A stretch of 64,000 nucleotides of DNA from Hymenobacter monticola (lineage in GTDB: Bacteria; Bacteroidota; Bacteroidia; Cytophagales; Hymenobacteraceae). The notes under the pieces are model-generated. The model was not told the origin of the DNA. It made no database searches and was given only the letters and a program-made list of their open reading frames with translations. The translations under genes were made by a program, and so were the position numbers. The stretch lies in assembly GCF_022811645.1 (NCBI RefSeq), contig NZ_CP094534.1, positions 434,001 to 498,000 on the forward strand, given 5' to 3'. The number at the start of each line of letters is the position of its first letter. Position 1 is the first letter of the stretch. This document shows positions 18,160 to 27,080 of this stretch, one piece after another.

Positions 18160-20118
18160 GTGCGCTTCCTTCGCCTCCTGCTTTTACTAGTGTTGCCCTT
18201 GAGCGCAGGGGCCCAGACGTCGCCCATTGACAGCCTGCGGCAGCGTTTGGCCGCCGCGCCGCCCGACACCAACCGCGTGCTGCTGCTCAACCACTTGTGC
18301 TGGCAAACCAGCACCCACAACGTGGCCCAGGCCTTGGCCTATGGCCAGCAAGGCCTGACGCTGGCCCGGCAGCTGCATTTCGGCCTGGGCGAAGTGTACC
18401 TGCTCAACGCCCTGGCCCGGGCCGCCTACCTGCAGCACGACGAGCTGACTGCCATTCGCTACTACCAGCAGGCCGTGCGCCGGTCCGAAACCACGCCCCG
18501 CGCCGACCGCCAGCTCATGCTGGCCCTGCTGGGCCTGAGCCGGGTGGCCATCCAGCAGCAGGACTTTGCCGAAGCCGAGAAGTACGGCCGGCTGGCCCTG
18601 GCCCACCTGCAGCGCCGCCGCCCGGTTTCGCTCACCGACCAGGGCCTGAGCCAATACAGCCTGGCCTCGCTCTACTACGGCTGGCTGCGCTCCGGACAGC
18701 CCGCGCCCGATTCTGTCGACCGCCTTTGCACCCATTACACCCGCCAGGCCTTGGCCACCTTCCGCCGCCTGCCGCCCGACGCCAACCAAGCCTCCTGCTT
18801 CGGCGACATGGGCAAGGTGCACGCCCTGCACCGGCAGTACGACTCGGCCGAGTATTGCTTCCACGAGTCGTTACGGCTCTACCAACGCTTCGGCGACCGG
18901 TTCGGCCAGACCGAAACGCGCCTGAACCTGGCCGAGGTGCTACTGGCCCGCCACCGCCCCGCCGAGGCGGCTGCGCTGTTGCGCCCCGCCGTGGCCTGGG
19001 CCCGGCAGCTCAAAGCCACCGGCCTCGAAGCCCAGGGCGATAAGCTGCTGGCCGCTGCGCTGGCCGAAACGGGCCAGGGCCTGGCCGCTTACCGCCTGGC
19101 CTACACCGGCCAGGCCCTGCTCGACAGCCTGGAATCGGCGGAGCGGAGCCAAACCCTGGCCCGCCTGCGCGTGCAGTTCGACACCGAGCGGCAGCAGAGC
19201 CGCGTGCGCGAACTCACCCACCGCACCCAGCTGCAGCAGCAACAAGCCGCCAAACAGCGGCAGTACCTCTGGCTGCTCGGGGGCCTGCTGCTGGCCGTGG
19301 CCGCCGGCCTGGGCGGGGCCGGCCTGTTGGCCTGGCGCCTGCGCCTGAGCCGGGCCCAACTGGCCCGTCAAAACACCGAGCTGCAAGCCACCCGCACCGA
19401 GCAAGACCGCCTCTATGCCCTCATTGCCCACGATTTGCGCAGCCCCGTGGTGGCCTTCTCGGCATTGGCCGACCTGCTAAAGCGATACGTGGAGCGGCAC
19501 GACACGGCCCGCCTGCTGGGCCTGGGCGAGCGTATGCGACAAGCCGCCGAGGGCCTCCGCGGCCTGCTCGACAACCTGCTGAGCTGGGCCCTTACCCAGC
19601 GCGGCGAACTCACGCCCCAGCCCGAAACCCTGGACGCCGCCACCCTGCTGGCCGAAGCCGCCGAGCTCTACCAACCCGGCGCCGAAGCTGCCGGGGTGCG
19701 GCTCACCGTGGCCCCCGGCGCCACCGGCCAGTTGGTGGCCGACCGCAACATGACGCACACCATCCTGCGCAACCTCATCAGCAACGCCTTGCGCGTCACC
19801 CCAGCCGGCGGCACCATCACCCTCGCCGCTGAAGCCGGGCCGACCAACTACTTCAACCTGGTGGTGCGCGACACCGGCGCGGGCATGGACGCCGCGCAAG
19901 TGCAGCGGCTGTTGGCCGAGGCACCCATCGCCTATCCGGCCGGGCGGCGCGGCCCGGCGGGCCTGGGCTGGCGGCTGAGCCAGTCGTTTGCCAGCGCCCA
20001 GGGCGGACAACTGGGGCTGACGAGTGCGCCCGGGCAGGGCACCACGGTGGTTGTCGCGCTGCCCGCAGCCGTGAGCACGCGCGTTGGGGTTGCGCAATTG
20101 GCAGGCGAGGTGGCTTGA
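18160..20118 (+). CDS. Sensor histidine kinase with periplasmic TPR region
   Basis: This is the sensor of a two-component pair with the LytTR regulator downstream. A GTG start at 18160 is preferred because it gives a signal peptide (MRFLRLLLLLVLPLSAGAQ); the frame stays open upstream to 17932 but without coding character. The 653-residue protein has periplasmic TPR-like helices (about 25-330), a membrane helix (about 369-390), a HisKA motif IAHDLRSP with H424, and a HATPase domain with NLISNAL (N box), DTGAGM (G1) and GLGWRL. This is the common Bacteroidota TPR-kinase plan. What it senses is unknown. GGAGL between the membrane helix and the coil suggests a short linker without HAMP or PAS domains. 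Confidence 0.88.
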   Translation: MRFLRLLLLLVLPLSAGAQTSPIDSLRQRLAAAPPDTNRVLLLNHLCWQTSTHNVAQALAYGQQGLTLARQLHFGLGEVYLLNALARAAYLQHDELTAIRYYQQAVRRSETTPRADRQLMLALLGLSRVAIQQQDFAEAEKYGRLALAHLQRRRPVSLTDQGLSQYSLASLYYGWLRSGQPAPDSVDRLCTHYTRQALATFRRLPPDANQASCFGDMGKVHALHRQYDSAEYCFHESLRLYQRFGDRFGQTETRLNLAEVLLARHRPAEAAALLRPAVAWARQLKATGLEAQGDKLLAAALAETGQGLAAYRLAYTGQALLDSLESAERSQTLARLRVQFDTERQQSRVRELTHRTQLQQQQAAKQRQYLWLLGGLLLAVAAGLGGAGLLAWRLRLSRAQLARQNTELQATRTEQDRLYALIAHDLRSPVVAFSALADLLKRYVERHDTARLLGLGERMRQAAEGLRGLLDNLLSWALTQRGELTPQPETLDAATLLAEAAELYQPGAEAAGVRLTVAPGATGQLVADRNMTHTILRNLISNALRVTPAGGTITLAAEAGPTNYFNLVVRDTGAGMDAAQVQRLLAEAPIAYPAGRRGPAGLGWRLSQSFASAQGGQLGLTSAPGQGTTVVVALPAAVSTRVGVAQLAGEVA

Positions 20119-20126
20119 ACAATGTT

Positions 20127-20153
20127 GGGGCAGGCCCCGCCCCTACGTCGTTC
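20127..20153. repeat. Second copy of the 19-bp repeat core
   Basis: 20135-20153 (CCCCGCCCCTACGTCGTTC) is identical to 13646-13664 and is preceded by GGGGCAGG, near-palindromic with the following CCCCGCCCC. It sits between the kinase and regulator genes. Confidence 0.65.
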
Positions 20154-20189
20154 GGACTGCGTACTTTTCGGCAGAAACCCGAAAAAACT

Positions 20190-20942
20190 ATGGGCGATTT
20201 AGCCATTCGTGTGCTGGTGGTGGAAGACGAGCCGATTTACGCCGACCAACTCGAAGCCTACCTGCAAGACCTGGGCTGCGAGTTCATCGGCCCGGCCACG
20301 GACGCGCGCACAGCCCTCTCGCTGTTTCGCACCGAAGCCATCGACCTGGTGCTGCTCGACGTGCACCTGCGCGGAGCGGTGGATGGCATCGAGCTGGCGG
20401 GCCAGCTGCAGGAATTGCGCGCCGTACCCATCATCTTCCTCACCTCCCGGGCCGACGACGAGGCCTTTGACCGCGCCCGGCCACTGGGCCCGGCCGCCTA
20501 TCTTATCAAGCCCGTGGCCTTCGATGCCCTGAAACGAGCCATGGCACTTGCCATCGACAGCTTCAGCGGCGCGGCGGCTGACTCTTCGGCTGCCCCAGTC
20601 GCGCCGCTTCCGGTCAAAGCCCCGGAAACGCTGTTCATTAAAGAGAACGGCTTGCTGGAGAAAATTCGCGTGAGCGAAATTCAGAGCGTGGAAGCCGACA
20701 ACAAGGTGTGCCGCCTGGTGCTGGCCGGGCGCACGGTGGTGGTGCGCATGCCCCTGCGCGAGGTGATGCGCCACCTGCCGCCTGACCGCTTCGTGCAGAT
20801 TCAGCGCAGCTACCACATCAACCTCGACTACCTGGAGCGTTTCGACCCGGTGCGCAACCTGGCGCAGGTAGGCGAACAGGTGCTGCCCGTGAGCCAAACC
20901 TATCACCACGAGCTGCTGCGCCGACTGTATAAGCTGGATTAG
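20190..20942 (+). CDS. LytTR-family response regulator
   Basis: The 250-residue regulator receives phosphate from the adjacent kinase and should bind DNA. ATG 20190 is chosen because MGDLAIRVLVVEDEP is the receiver N terminus; the open frame upstream runs through the repeat. The receiver has acidic residues E12/D13, phosphoacceptor D57 (LVLLDVHL) and the KP motif (LIKPVAF). A Pro/Ala-rich linker joins it to a C-terminal LytTR DNA-binding domain (VEADNKVCRL, FVQIQRSYHINL). Class members usually bind direct repeats near promoters. No target is evident in the window. It begins 71 bp after the kinase stop. Confidence 0.92.
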   Translation: MGDLAIRVLVVEDEPIYADQLEAYLQDLGCEFIGPATDARTALSLFRTEAIDLVLLDVHLRGAVDGIELAGQLQELRAVPIIFLTSRADDEAFDRARPLGPAAYLIKPVAFDALKRAMALAIDSFSGAAADSSAAPVAPLPVKAPETLFIKENGLLEKIRVSEIQSVEADNKVCRLVLAGRTVVVRMPLREVMRHLPPDRFVQIQRSYHINLDYLERFDPVRNLAQVGEQVLPVSQTYHHELLRRLYKLD

Positions 20943-21027
20943 CGCCGCGCACCGCTTCGGCCCGGGCCGCTCGTAGCAAGAAGCCTGGGGAAACCGGGGC
21001 CGCGGGACGTCACGCCGCAGCCGCCCT

Positions 21028-21035
21028 TAATTTTG
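21028..21035 (+). promoter_or_regulatory. -7 element for the Ldh-family gene
   Basis: TAATTTTG matches TAnnTTTG and ends 5 bp before the ATG at 21041, implying an almost leaderless transcript or a downstream-shifted start. The -33 region is GC-rich without a TTTG. Confidence 0.45.
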
Positions 21036-21040
21036 CCGCC

Positions 21041-22102
21041 ATGACCTTTTCCTACAGCCAACTCTTTGCCTTCACGGAGGCCGTTTTTCGCAGCATCGGC
21101 TGCCCCGAAGAAGACGCCACCCTCGCCACAGAAACCCTGCTTTCGGCTGATTTGCGCGGCGTGGACTCGCACGGCGTGGCCCGCCTCGTGGGCTATGTGC
21201 GGCTGTGGGAGGCCGGCCGCATCAACGCCGCGCCGCGCGTGGGCGTGACGTATGAAACGCCCAGCACCGCTGTGGTGGACGGCGACGGCGGCCTGGGCCT
21301 GGTGGTGGGGCCCAAGGCTATGCGCGTGGCCATCGAAAAGGCCGGGCAAGTGGGCACCGGCTGGGTGTCGGTGAAGAACTCCAACCACTTCGGCATTGCC
21401 GGCTACCACGCCATGCTGCCCCTGGCCCACGACATGATAGGCGTGGCCATGACCAATGCCTCCCCTCTCGTAGCGCCTACCTACTCGCTTGACCGCCTGC
21501 TCGGCACCAACCCCATTGCCGTGGCCGTGCCCGCCGGCGAGCAGCCCGATTTTGTGGCCGACATGGCCACCACCACCGCCGCCAACGGCAAGCTCGAAAT
21601 AGCCCAGCGCAAGGGCACGCCCCTGCCCGAAGGCTGGGCCCAAACCGCCGACGGCCAGCCCAGCACCGACGCCAACGCCGTAAAAAACGGCGGGGCCCTC
21701 CTCCCCCTCGGCGGCGCCACTGGCTCGCACAAAGGCTACGCCCTGGGCAGCATCGTCGACATTTTCTCGGCCGTCCTCTCCGGCGCCAACTACGGGCCCT
21801 GGGTGCCGCCCTTCGTGGCCTTTCTGCAGCCCTCGGCCAACCCCGTGGGGCAGGGCCTGGGCCACTTTTTCGGCGCCATGCGCGTCGATGCCTTTCGGCC
21901 CGCCGACGAATTCAAAGCCCACATGGACAACTGGATTTCGACTTTCCGCAACGCGCAGGCCGTGGAAGGCAAGAAAGTTCTCATCCCCGGCGACCCGGAG
22001 CGGGAAATGGCCGCCCATCGCATTATGGACGGCATTCCGCTGCTCGATGCGGTGGTGAAAGACCTGGAAGGCGTGGGCGCGAAGTTTGGTGTGAAACTCT
22101 GA
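21041..22102 (+). CDS. Ldh-family NAD(P)-dependent oxidoreductase (malate/lactate dehydrogenase type)
   Basis: The 353-residue cytosolic enzyme belongs to the malate/L-sulfolactate/ureidoglycolate dehydrogenase family, which reduces 2-oxoacids with NAD(P)H on a non-Rossmann fold. Family motifs are clear: RGVDSHGVARL near residue 40, SNHFGIAGYH with H116 (catalytic region), and the cofactor loop GSHKGYAL. Length is usual (330-360). Which 2-hydroxyacid is used cannot be read from sequence. The next gene converges on it with a 7-bp gap and no obvious terminator, so transcripts probably overlap. Confidence 0.9.
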   Translation: MTFSYSQLFAFTEAVFRSIGCPEEDATLATETLLSADLRGVDSHGVARLVGYVRLWEAGRINAAPRVGVTYETPSTAVVDGDGGLGLVVGPKAMRVAIEKAGQVGTGWVSVKNSNHFGIAGYHAMLPLAHDMIGVAMTNASPLVAPTYSLDRLLGTNPIAVAVPAGEQPDFVADMATTTAANGKLEIAQRKGTPLPEGWAQTADGQPSTDANAVKNGGALLPLGGATGSHKGYALGSIVDIFSAVLSGANYGPWVPPFVAFLQPSANPVGQGLGHFFGAMRVDAFRPADEFKAHMDNWISTFRNAQAVEGKKVLIPGDPEREMAAHRIMDGIPLLDAVVKDLEGVGAKFGVKL

Positions 22103-22109
22103 GACTGGC

Positions 22110-23903
22110 CTATTGGAGGCGGGCCAGTTCGGCGCGTAGCTCGGCCATGGTGACGGGATGGAAGCGTAGAGTCTCTAGCGCCATGGGCTGCACCAGCACT
22201 GAGCGCGTGGCCAGGTACGTCACGCCGGCTTCGCGCCGAAGGGCCACCACGGTAGCACTTTTGCCCAGGGGCACCCTATCAAACAACACCTTGAAGCCGC
22301 CAGTGTCCTGGCCGCGCATTACGGAATTCATTTCTTTGAAGACCAGACTGGTAATAGCGTCCGATTCGGGCACCCGCACTTTGTAGGCCACACGGGCCAC
22401 AGCATTCATGAACCGGTCGCAGTTAATCAGGTTCAACCCCTGGGTGCTCAATTCGTTGTATACCCCGGCCGACGTCACGGCTGCCCGCGAGGTATCGGTG
22501 AACTGCGTGCGCAGGCGGGCCCGCTCCTGCTCGGCCAGTGCACCTTGCCGAGTTTGCTTAAGCGCTTCCAGCGAGTCCAGGTCTTGCCGGTAGCGCTTCC
22601 GAAAGCCGGTTTCGGCCAGCAGCGAATCCAGCTCGTGGCGCAGGGCTTTCGCCCGCTTCCGGTTGGGGCTCGGTAAGCTCCAGGCAGATAAGTAAACCCG
22701 GGGGTTTCCCACCTTGGGGAACGCCAGGTTCAGCCGGCACACCGCCGGCGTATTTTCCGTCCGCACGTGGCCTTTGAGGGCGCGCGGCAGTTCGGCAGGA
22801 TTCCACGCTTTCATCTTCAGGAGGGCCTGGCTGGCAATGGCGCCCAGCTCAGGGTCGGTGCCGGGGTCGGGCACGGCCCGCGTCACGGCCCCGCTGGAAT
22901 CGACGGTGAAAGCCACCGTGGCCCGCCGCACGATGCGCACGTCGTAGGTCTGCGACAATTCTTCCAGGGTCATTTTTTCACGGAAGGAGGCGTCGGGCAC
23001 GCGGTGCAGGCGGCGGCGCGTACCCGACGGGGCACGGAAAGCCTGGCGCATTTCCTCATGGAGCTCTTCATATTCGGGCCACTTCATTTGGGGGCGTGGC
23101 ACGTCCTCGAAATGGGACCGGTCGGTGCTCTCCTCTCTCGCTTTCCGGGCCTTGCCGGCGGGCTCTACGCGGGCCACGGAGCCGTGCCCGGTGGGCAGCC
23201 GCCAGTCCACGCGCTGGTCGTGGCCGCGCACGGTGCCTGTGAACAGCTGCATGCCCGGCTTTTTTTCTTTGGCTGGCATACGCAAATGCACGTAGCGGCC
23301 CGGCCGCAGCTGCACCGGCCGCCCTTTGGCCGTGGCCGTGACGCGCAGCATGCCGCCGGTTTCCAGCAGTTCCGTGCCCGAGGTGGTGCTCAGGCCGGCG
23401 AGTATCATGTCGGCAGGGCTATAAAACTCCTGCACTTCGAGCTGCACGGTGGCCGCGCTGTCGGGCAGGTCCCAGGCATTGCCCGGAATGAGCAACTGGG
23501 TGCCCTGCGCGCCAACAATCATCGTATCGCGCCCAGGCCGGATGCTGAAGGCCTGCGCCGCGGGCAGCCCGGCCCGCAGAAACTCCTGCAGCTCTGCCGT
23601 GCGGGCCGAATCGACAGCCGGAGCGGGGCTTTCAGCCGGCTCCTCATCGGGTACATCGGCAAAGGAGGTGGCGCCGCGCTTGGGCCGGGGGCTAACGGTT
23701 GCTGGCACATTAGAGGCCCGAGGTGGTGCTGCGGCCACCGCTTCGGCCGGCAGGGCAGTGGGTGGCGCGGCCGGACGGGTTGCGAGTGGGGCGGTTACAG
23801 TTGCTGCGGGCGGCGCAGCCGTTTCCTGCGGGCTGCGCTCGCGGCCGCAGCCCGCCAACAACAACCCAGCAAGTCCAATTACAACGGGATAAATTTTCAG
23901 CAT
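22110..23903 (-). CDS. Lipoprotein with TonB C-terminal-like domain, function unknown
   Basis: ATG 23903 gives a lipoprotein signal (MLKIYPVVIGLAGLLLAGC); the frame continues upstream but without one. The 597-residue mature protein has an Ala/Pro-rich linker, then a beta module (DTMIVGAQGTQLLIPGNAW ... ELLETGGMLRV) of a kind common in Bacteroidota surface lipoproteins. A segment resembling a TonB_C domain follows (RATVAFTVDSSGAVTRAV ... MKAWNPAE), then a helical charged region. TonB_C-like domains occur in energy transducers, but this protein is lipid-anchored and has no transmembrane anchor, so it is not a normal TonB. A TAACTTTG promoter element lies upstream. Function unknown. Confidence 0.75.
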   Translation of the reverse strand: MLKIYPVVIGLAGLLLAGCGRERSPQETAAPPAATVTAPLATRPAAPPTALPAEAVAAAPPRASNVPATVSPRPKRGATSFADVPDEEPAESPAPAVDSARTAELQEFLRAGLPAAQAFSIRPGRDTMIVGAQGTQLLIPGNAWDLPDSAATVQLEVQEFYSPADMILAGLSTTSGTELLETGGMLRVTATAKGRPVQLRPGRYVHLRMPAKEKKPGMQLFTGTVRGHDQRVDWRLPTGHGSVARVEPAGKARKAREESTDRSHFEDVPRPQMKWPEYEELHEEMRQAFRAPSGTRRRLHRVPDASFREKMTLEELSQTYDVRIVRRATVAFTVDSSGAVTRAVPDPGTDPELGAIASQALLKMKAWNPAELPRALKGHVRTENTPAVCRLNLAFPKVGNPRVYLSAWSLPSPNRKRAKALRHELDSLLAETGFRKRYRQDLDSLEALKQTRQGALAEQERARLRTQFTDTSRAAVTSAGVYNELSTQGLNLINCDRFMNAVARVAYKVRVPESDAITSLVFKEMNSVMRGQDTGGFKVLFDRVPLGKSATVVALRREAGVTYLATRSVLVQPMALETLRFHPVTMAELRAELARLQ

Positions 23904-23936
23904 AAGCAGCAGGTGAAACGCGAACGGCACGCCAAC

Positions 23937-23944
23937 CAAAGTTA
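23937..23944 (-). promoter_or_regulatory. -7 element for the TonB_C-like lipoprotein gene
   Basis: On the minus strand this is TAACTTTG, a TAnnTTTG match 33 bp before the ATG at 23903. A TTG about 22 bp upstream is a possible -33. Confidence 0.5.
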
Positions 23945-24064
23945 GCGCGCCGTTCGCTTTATCAGGCAATAATTTAGAACCAATTGGCTGGGTTATAGCA
24001 ATTCGTGAGCCCACCCTGGTCGGCCCGGGCCCAGCCCCGCGTTATCGCTGGTTCCTGCAACAGC

Positions 24065-25909
24065 TCAACGCAGCAGCAATACCTTTTGCCGGGCCACGCC
24101 GCCCGCAGTTTGCAGCACCACCACGTAGAGGCCGGCAGGCCAGTCGGCCGCATGCAGCGCTGCCTCGTGCCGGCCGGCAGCCTGTAGCCCTTCCGCTAGC
24201 ACGGCCACTTCCCGGCCCGCCAGGTCGATGACGCGCAGGCTGACGGGGCCGGCGGTGGGCAGCGTGAAGGCCAGGCGGGTTTCGGCGGTAAAGGGATTGG
24301 GCGCGGCGGGCTCGAACAGGGCCAGCGCGTTGGCTTGCGCGGTGGCTGTCAGCAGGAACACGGACACGTTGGCGGGGGCGCTTTCGTTGTGCAGCCGGTC
24401 GAGGGCCGTCACGGCGTACACGTAGCGGGCAGGGTCGGGCGGGCCACCAATGCGGTACGCCGTGGTATCGGTGATGCCCAGCAGGTTGGCGGGGTTGGCC
24501 AGGTCGGCGGCGGTAATGGGCGTGGTGCGGCCCGGAAAGCGGTAGACGGCGTACCAGCGCGCCGTTTCGCCATCGGTGGCGGGCAGCGGGGCCTGCCAGC
24601 TCAAGCGGGTTTCGGCCTGGGCGACGTCGTTGTACTGGCTTACCTGGCGCGGGGTTAGCGGCGGCACGGCATCTTTCCAGGGCATGGTGGGCACCAGGGC
24701 CGGGAAGCGGTAGAAGCTGGTGCGCAGCGAATCGACAAACCCCATGGGGTTGGCCAGCAACGTATTGGAACTATAGAAGATACTGCCCTGCACGTTGGGC
24801 TGCTGGCGCAACAGCCGGATTTGGTTCGGCAACTGCGTGGGCAGGCGGAAGCCCGGCTCGGTGGCCGTGGCGCTCACCCGGTACGCGCCCTGGCCCACGT
24901 ACACGTGGCGCACGGTGTCGGGGTTCACCTGCTGGCTCCACCACGGCACAATCAGGCTGTAGTTGGCGGCCGTCTGACCGATGGCGAAGTACACCTGCGG
25001 CGCCAGGTAATCAACCCAGCCGCGCTTGAGCCACTTGCGCGAGTCGGCGTAAACGTCGGTGTAGCTCTGGAAGGCCGTGGTGGCCGTGCCGCCCACGCTG
25101 GTGCCGTTGCGCCACACGCCGGGCGGCGAAATGCCGAACTTCACCCACGGCTTGGCCGCCCGAATGCTGTCGGACACCATTTTCACGAACAAATCCACGT
25201 TGCTGCGCCGCCAGTCGGCCAGCACCGTGAAGCCGCGCGGGTAGGCCGCAAACGTGGCGGCATCGTTGAAAGTAACGCCCGTTTGCGGGGCCGGGTAGAA
25301 GTAGTCGTCGAAATGAATGGCGTCCACATCGTAGCGCCGCACCACGTCCATCACCACGCGCACCAGGTACTGGCGCACGGCGGGCAGGCCGGGGTCGAGC
25401 ACGCGCAGGGTGCCGTAGGGCACCACCCAGTCGGGGTGCTGCACCGTGACGTGGGTGGGCGCCACGCTGGCCGTGGCGCTAGTGAGGGCGCGGTAGGGGT
25501 TTATCCAGGCGTGAAATTCCATCTCGCGGCGGTGCGTTTCGCGCACCATGAAGGCCAGCGGGTCGTAGGCCGGGCTGGGGGCCTGGCCCTGCGTGCCGTT
25601 CAGCCACTCGCTCCAGGGCTCCAGGGTGCTGGGGTAGACGGCGTCGGCGGCGGCACGCACCTGCACCACCACGGCGTTGATGCCGTTTTGCCGGTGCCGG
25701 TCGAGCAGGCTCACGAACTCCTGGCGCTGCTGCACGGGCGTGCGGGTGCGGGCGCTGGGCCAGTCGAGGTTGAAAACGTGGGCTATCCAGGCGGCGCGCA
25801 TCTCGCGCTTGGGCGGCGCGGAGAGGGTTTGGGACTGGCCTGAAAAAGCCAGAGCCAGCAGGGCTAGCGCAAGACTAAGCCCGCGCCAACATTGTGTAGA
25901 AAAAACCAT
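24065..25909 (-). CDS. Family 10 glycosyl hydrolase-like (GHL10) protein with T9SS domain
   Basis: This 614-residue secreted protein belongs to the GHL10/DUF187 group of TIM-barrel hydrolases. ATG 25909 is chosen for its signal peptide (SLALALLALAFSGQSQ). The barrel starts at REMRAAWIAHVFNLDWP and includes HAWINPYRA and IHFDDYFYP, the conserved GHL10 strands, where acidic residues may act in catalysis. A fibronectin III-like domain (about 400-520) and a T9SS sorting domain (LALFEPAAPNPFTAET to the end) follow. Related proteins act on peptidoglycan or other amino sugars, but the substrate here is unproven. It is the second of four T9SS cargos in the window. Confidence 0.88.
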   Translation of the reverse strand: MVFSTQCWRGLSLALALLALAFSGQSQTLSAPPKREMRAAWIAHVFNLDWPSARTRTPVQQRQEFVSLLDRHRQNGINAVVVQVRAAADAVYPSTLEPWSEWLNGTQGQAPSPAYDPLAFMVRETHRREMEFHAWINPYRALTSATASVAPTHVTVQHPDWVVPYGTLRVLDPGLPAVRQYLVRVVMDVVRRYDVDAIHFDDYFYPAPQTGVTFNDAATFAAYPRGFTVLADWRRSNVDLFVKMVSDSIRAAKPWVKFGISPPGVWRNGTSVGGTATTAFQSYTDVYADSRKWLKRGWVDYLAPQVYFAIGQTAANYSLIVPWWSQQVNPDTVRHVYVGQGAYRVSATATEPGFRLPTQLPNQIRLLRQQPNVQGSIFYSSNTLLANPMGFVDSLRTSFYRFPALVPTMPWKDAVPPLTPRQVSQYNDVAQAETRLSWQAPLPATDGETARWYAVYRFPGRTTPITAADLANPANLLGITDTTAYRIGGPPDPARYVYAVTALDRLHNESAPANVSVFLLTATAQANALALFEPAAPNPFTAETRLAFTLPTAGPVSLRVIDLAGREVAVLAEGLQAAGRHEAALHAADWPAGLYVVVLQTAGGVARQKVLLLR

Positions 25910-26002
25910 AGAATGTGGAAAGGGTGGGAATAAGAAATGAGGCTTGGAAGGTACCGCTTTTGCCTGATGCTTTACCCATTCTCTCCAGTGGCCTTTCACG
26001 AA

Positions 26003-26052
26003 GGCAAAAAAAAGAGCGGCGCCTCCCGGAAAAATTCCGGTGAGGCGCCGCT
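26003..26052 (-). terminator. Intrinsic terminator after the first L,D-transpeptidase
   Basis: Arms 26015-26030 and 26036-26052 form a 16-bp stem (11 + 5 bp, one bulged base, 5-base loop). On the minus strand the stem is followed by CTTTTTTTTGCC, giving a strong U-tract just past the stop at 26081. Confidence 0.9.
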
Positions 26053-26080
26053 GGCTAATCATAAATGCGGTGCTTTATAC

Positions 26081-26923
26081 CTACGACACGTGCCCAGTGG
26101 CAGCCGGCACCAGCGCCGCAATGGCCACGTCCTGGTTCAGATACTGCGAGGAGTAGCCGGCGTCCGACTTGTTCAGGAACAAGCAGGTGCCGCCATCCAC
26201 GGCGTCAATAATCTGGGCGTATTGGTCCATGGGCAGGGCGGGGCAGCCCAGGCTACGGCCCAGGCGGCCGTTCTGCTTGATGAAGTCCTCGCTCACGTAA
26301 TCGGCGCCGTGCATCACCACCGAACGCGCTTCGGCGTTGGTGTTAAAGCCTTCGTCGAGGCCCTCCAGCTTGAGAGAACGGCCGTGCTTGCCCACATACT
26401 CGCCGCCCGTGGCATAAAAGCCCAGGCTACTCATGTTGCTCTGGTCGGTGTTAGAGAAGTTGGTGGCTTCGTTCTCGCCCGAGTTGTGGCCGTGAGCCAC
26501 GAGAGTGTGGAACAGAATTTCGTTTTTGGCCAAATCGAGCACCCACAGGCGCTTTTCGGTGCTGGGCAAGTCGAAGTCGACCACTGTCAGGGTCTGCTTG
26601 TCCTCGGCCAGCTTGCCGGCCTGACGCAGGTTGAGGTAGCCGGTCATGGCCTTGGCAAAGGTTTCGAAGCGCAGGCCTTGCTGCTCGGCCCCGAGGGCGT
26701 CGTAGGTGGTGCGCAAAGTTTTGTCGAACTGCGCCTGGGGCGAGAAAGCGATTTTGGGCATTCGCACTTCACCACTGGGCGAGCCGCCGGCCATGGACTT
26801 CGTGACCGGGCCAGCCATGGGCGTAGCCAAGAACAAAGAGGCCAGGAAAGGCAGCACCCGCCGCGCCAGGCGCTGACGACGCAAGGACTTCCGTTTCCGC
26901 TGAATGATGCTGGTCTGGTGCAT
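26081..26923 (-). CDS. Murein L,D-transpeptidase family protein (YkuD_2), copy 1
   Basis: The 280-residue exported protein belongs to the YkuD_2 group of L,D-transpeptidase-like enzymes, which remodel peptidoglycan through a Cys nucleophile. The catalytic pair is visible: H205 in VMHGADYVS and C227 in SLGCPALP. The N terminus has a long basic n-region (KRKSLRRQRLARR) and a hydrophobic core (VLPFLASLFLATP), so it is exported, but no lipobox is present. The neighbouring upstream gene is a paralogue with a lipobox. The gene ends at a strong terminator. Confidence 0.88.
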   Translation of the reverse strand: MHQTSIIQRKRKSLRRQRLARRVLPFLASLFLATPMAGPVTKSMAGGSPSGEVRMPKIAFSPQAQFDKTLRTTYDALGAEQQGLRFETFAKAMTGYLNLRQAGKLAEDKQTLTVVDFDLPSTEKRLWVLDLAKNEILFHTLVAHGHNSGENEATNFSNTDQSNMSSLGFYATGGEYVGKHGRSLKLEGLDEGFNTNAEARSVVMHGADYVSEDFIKQNGRLGRSLGCPALPMDQYAQIIDAVDGGTCLFLNKSDAGYSSQYLNQDVAIAALVPAATGHVS

Positions 26924-27080
26924 GATAGTGAGAGAATAGCTGGTGAATTAACCAATAAAGGGGCCTTTAAATCAGGCCGCCATTGGCTTAAGACATTATA
27001 CGAGTGCGCTGCCCGAATGGGCAAGGTCAGAACGCATTTCACCGCCAAATAATTCCAAACCGCTATGCTCGGCTCCTCCC

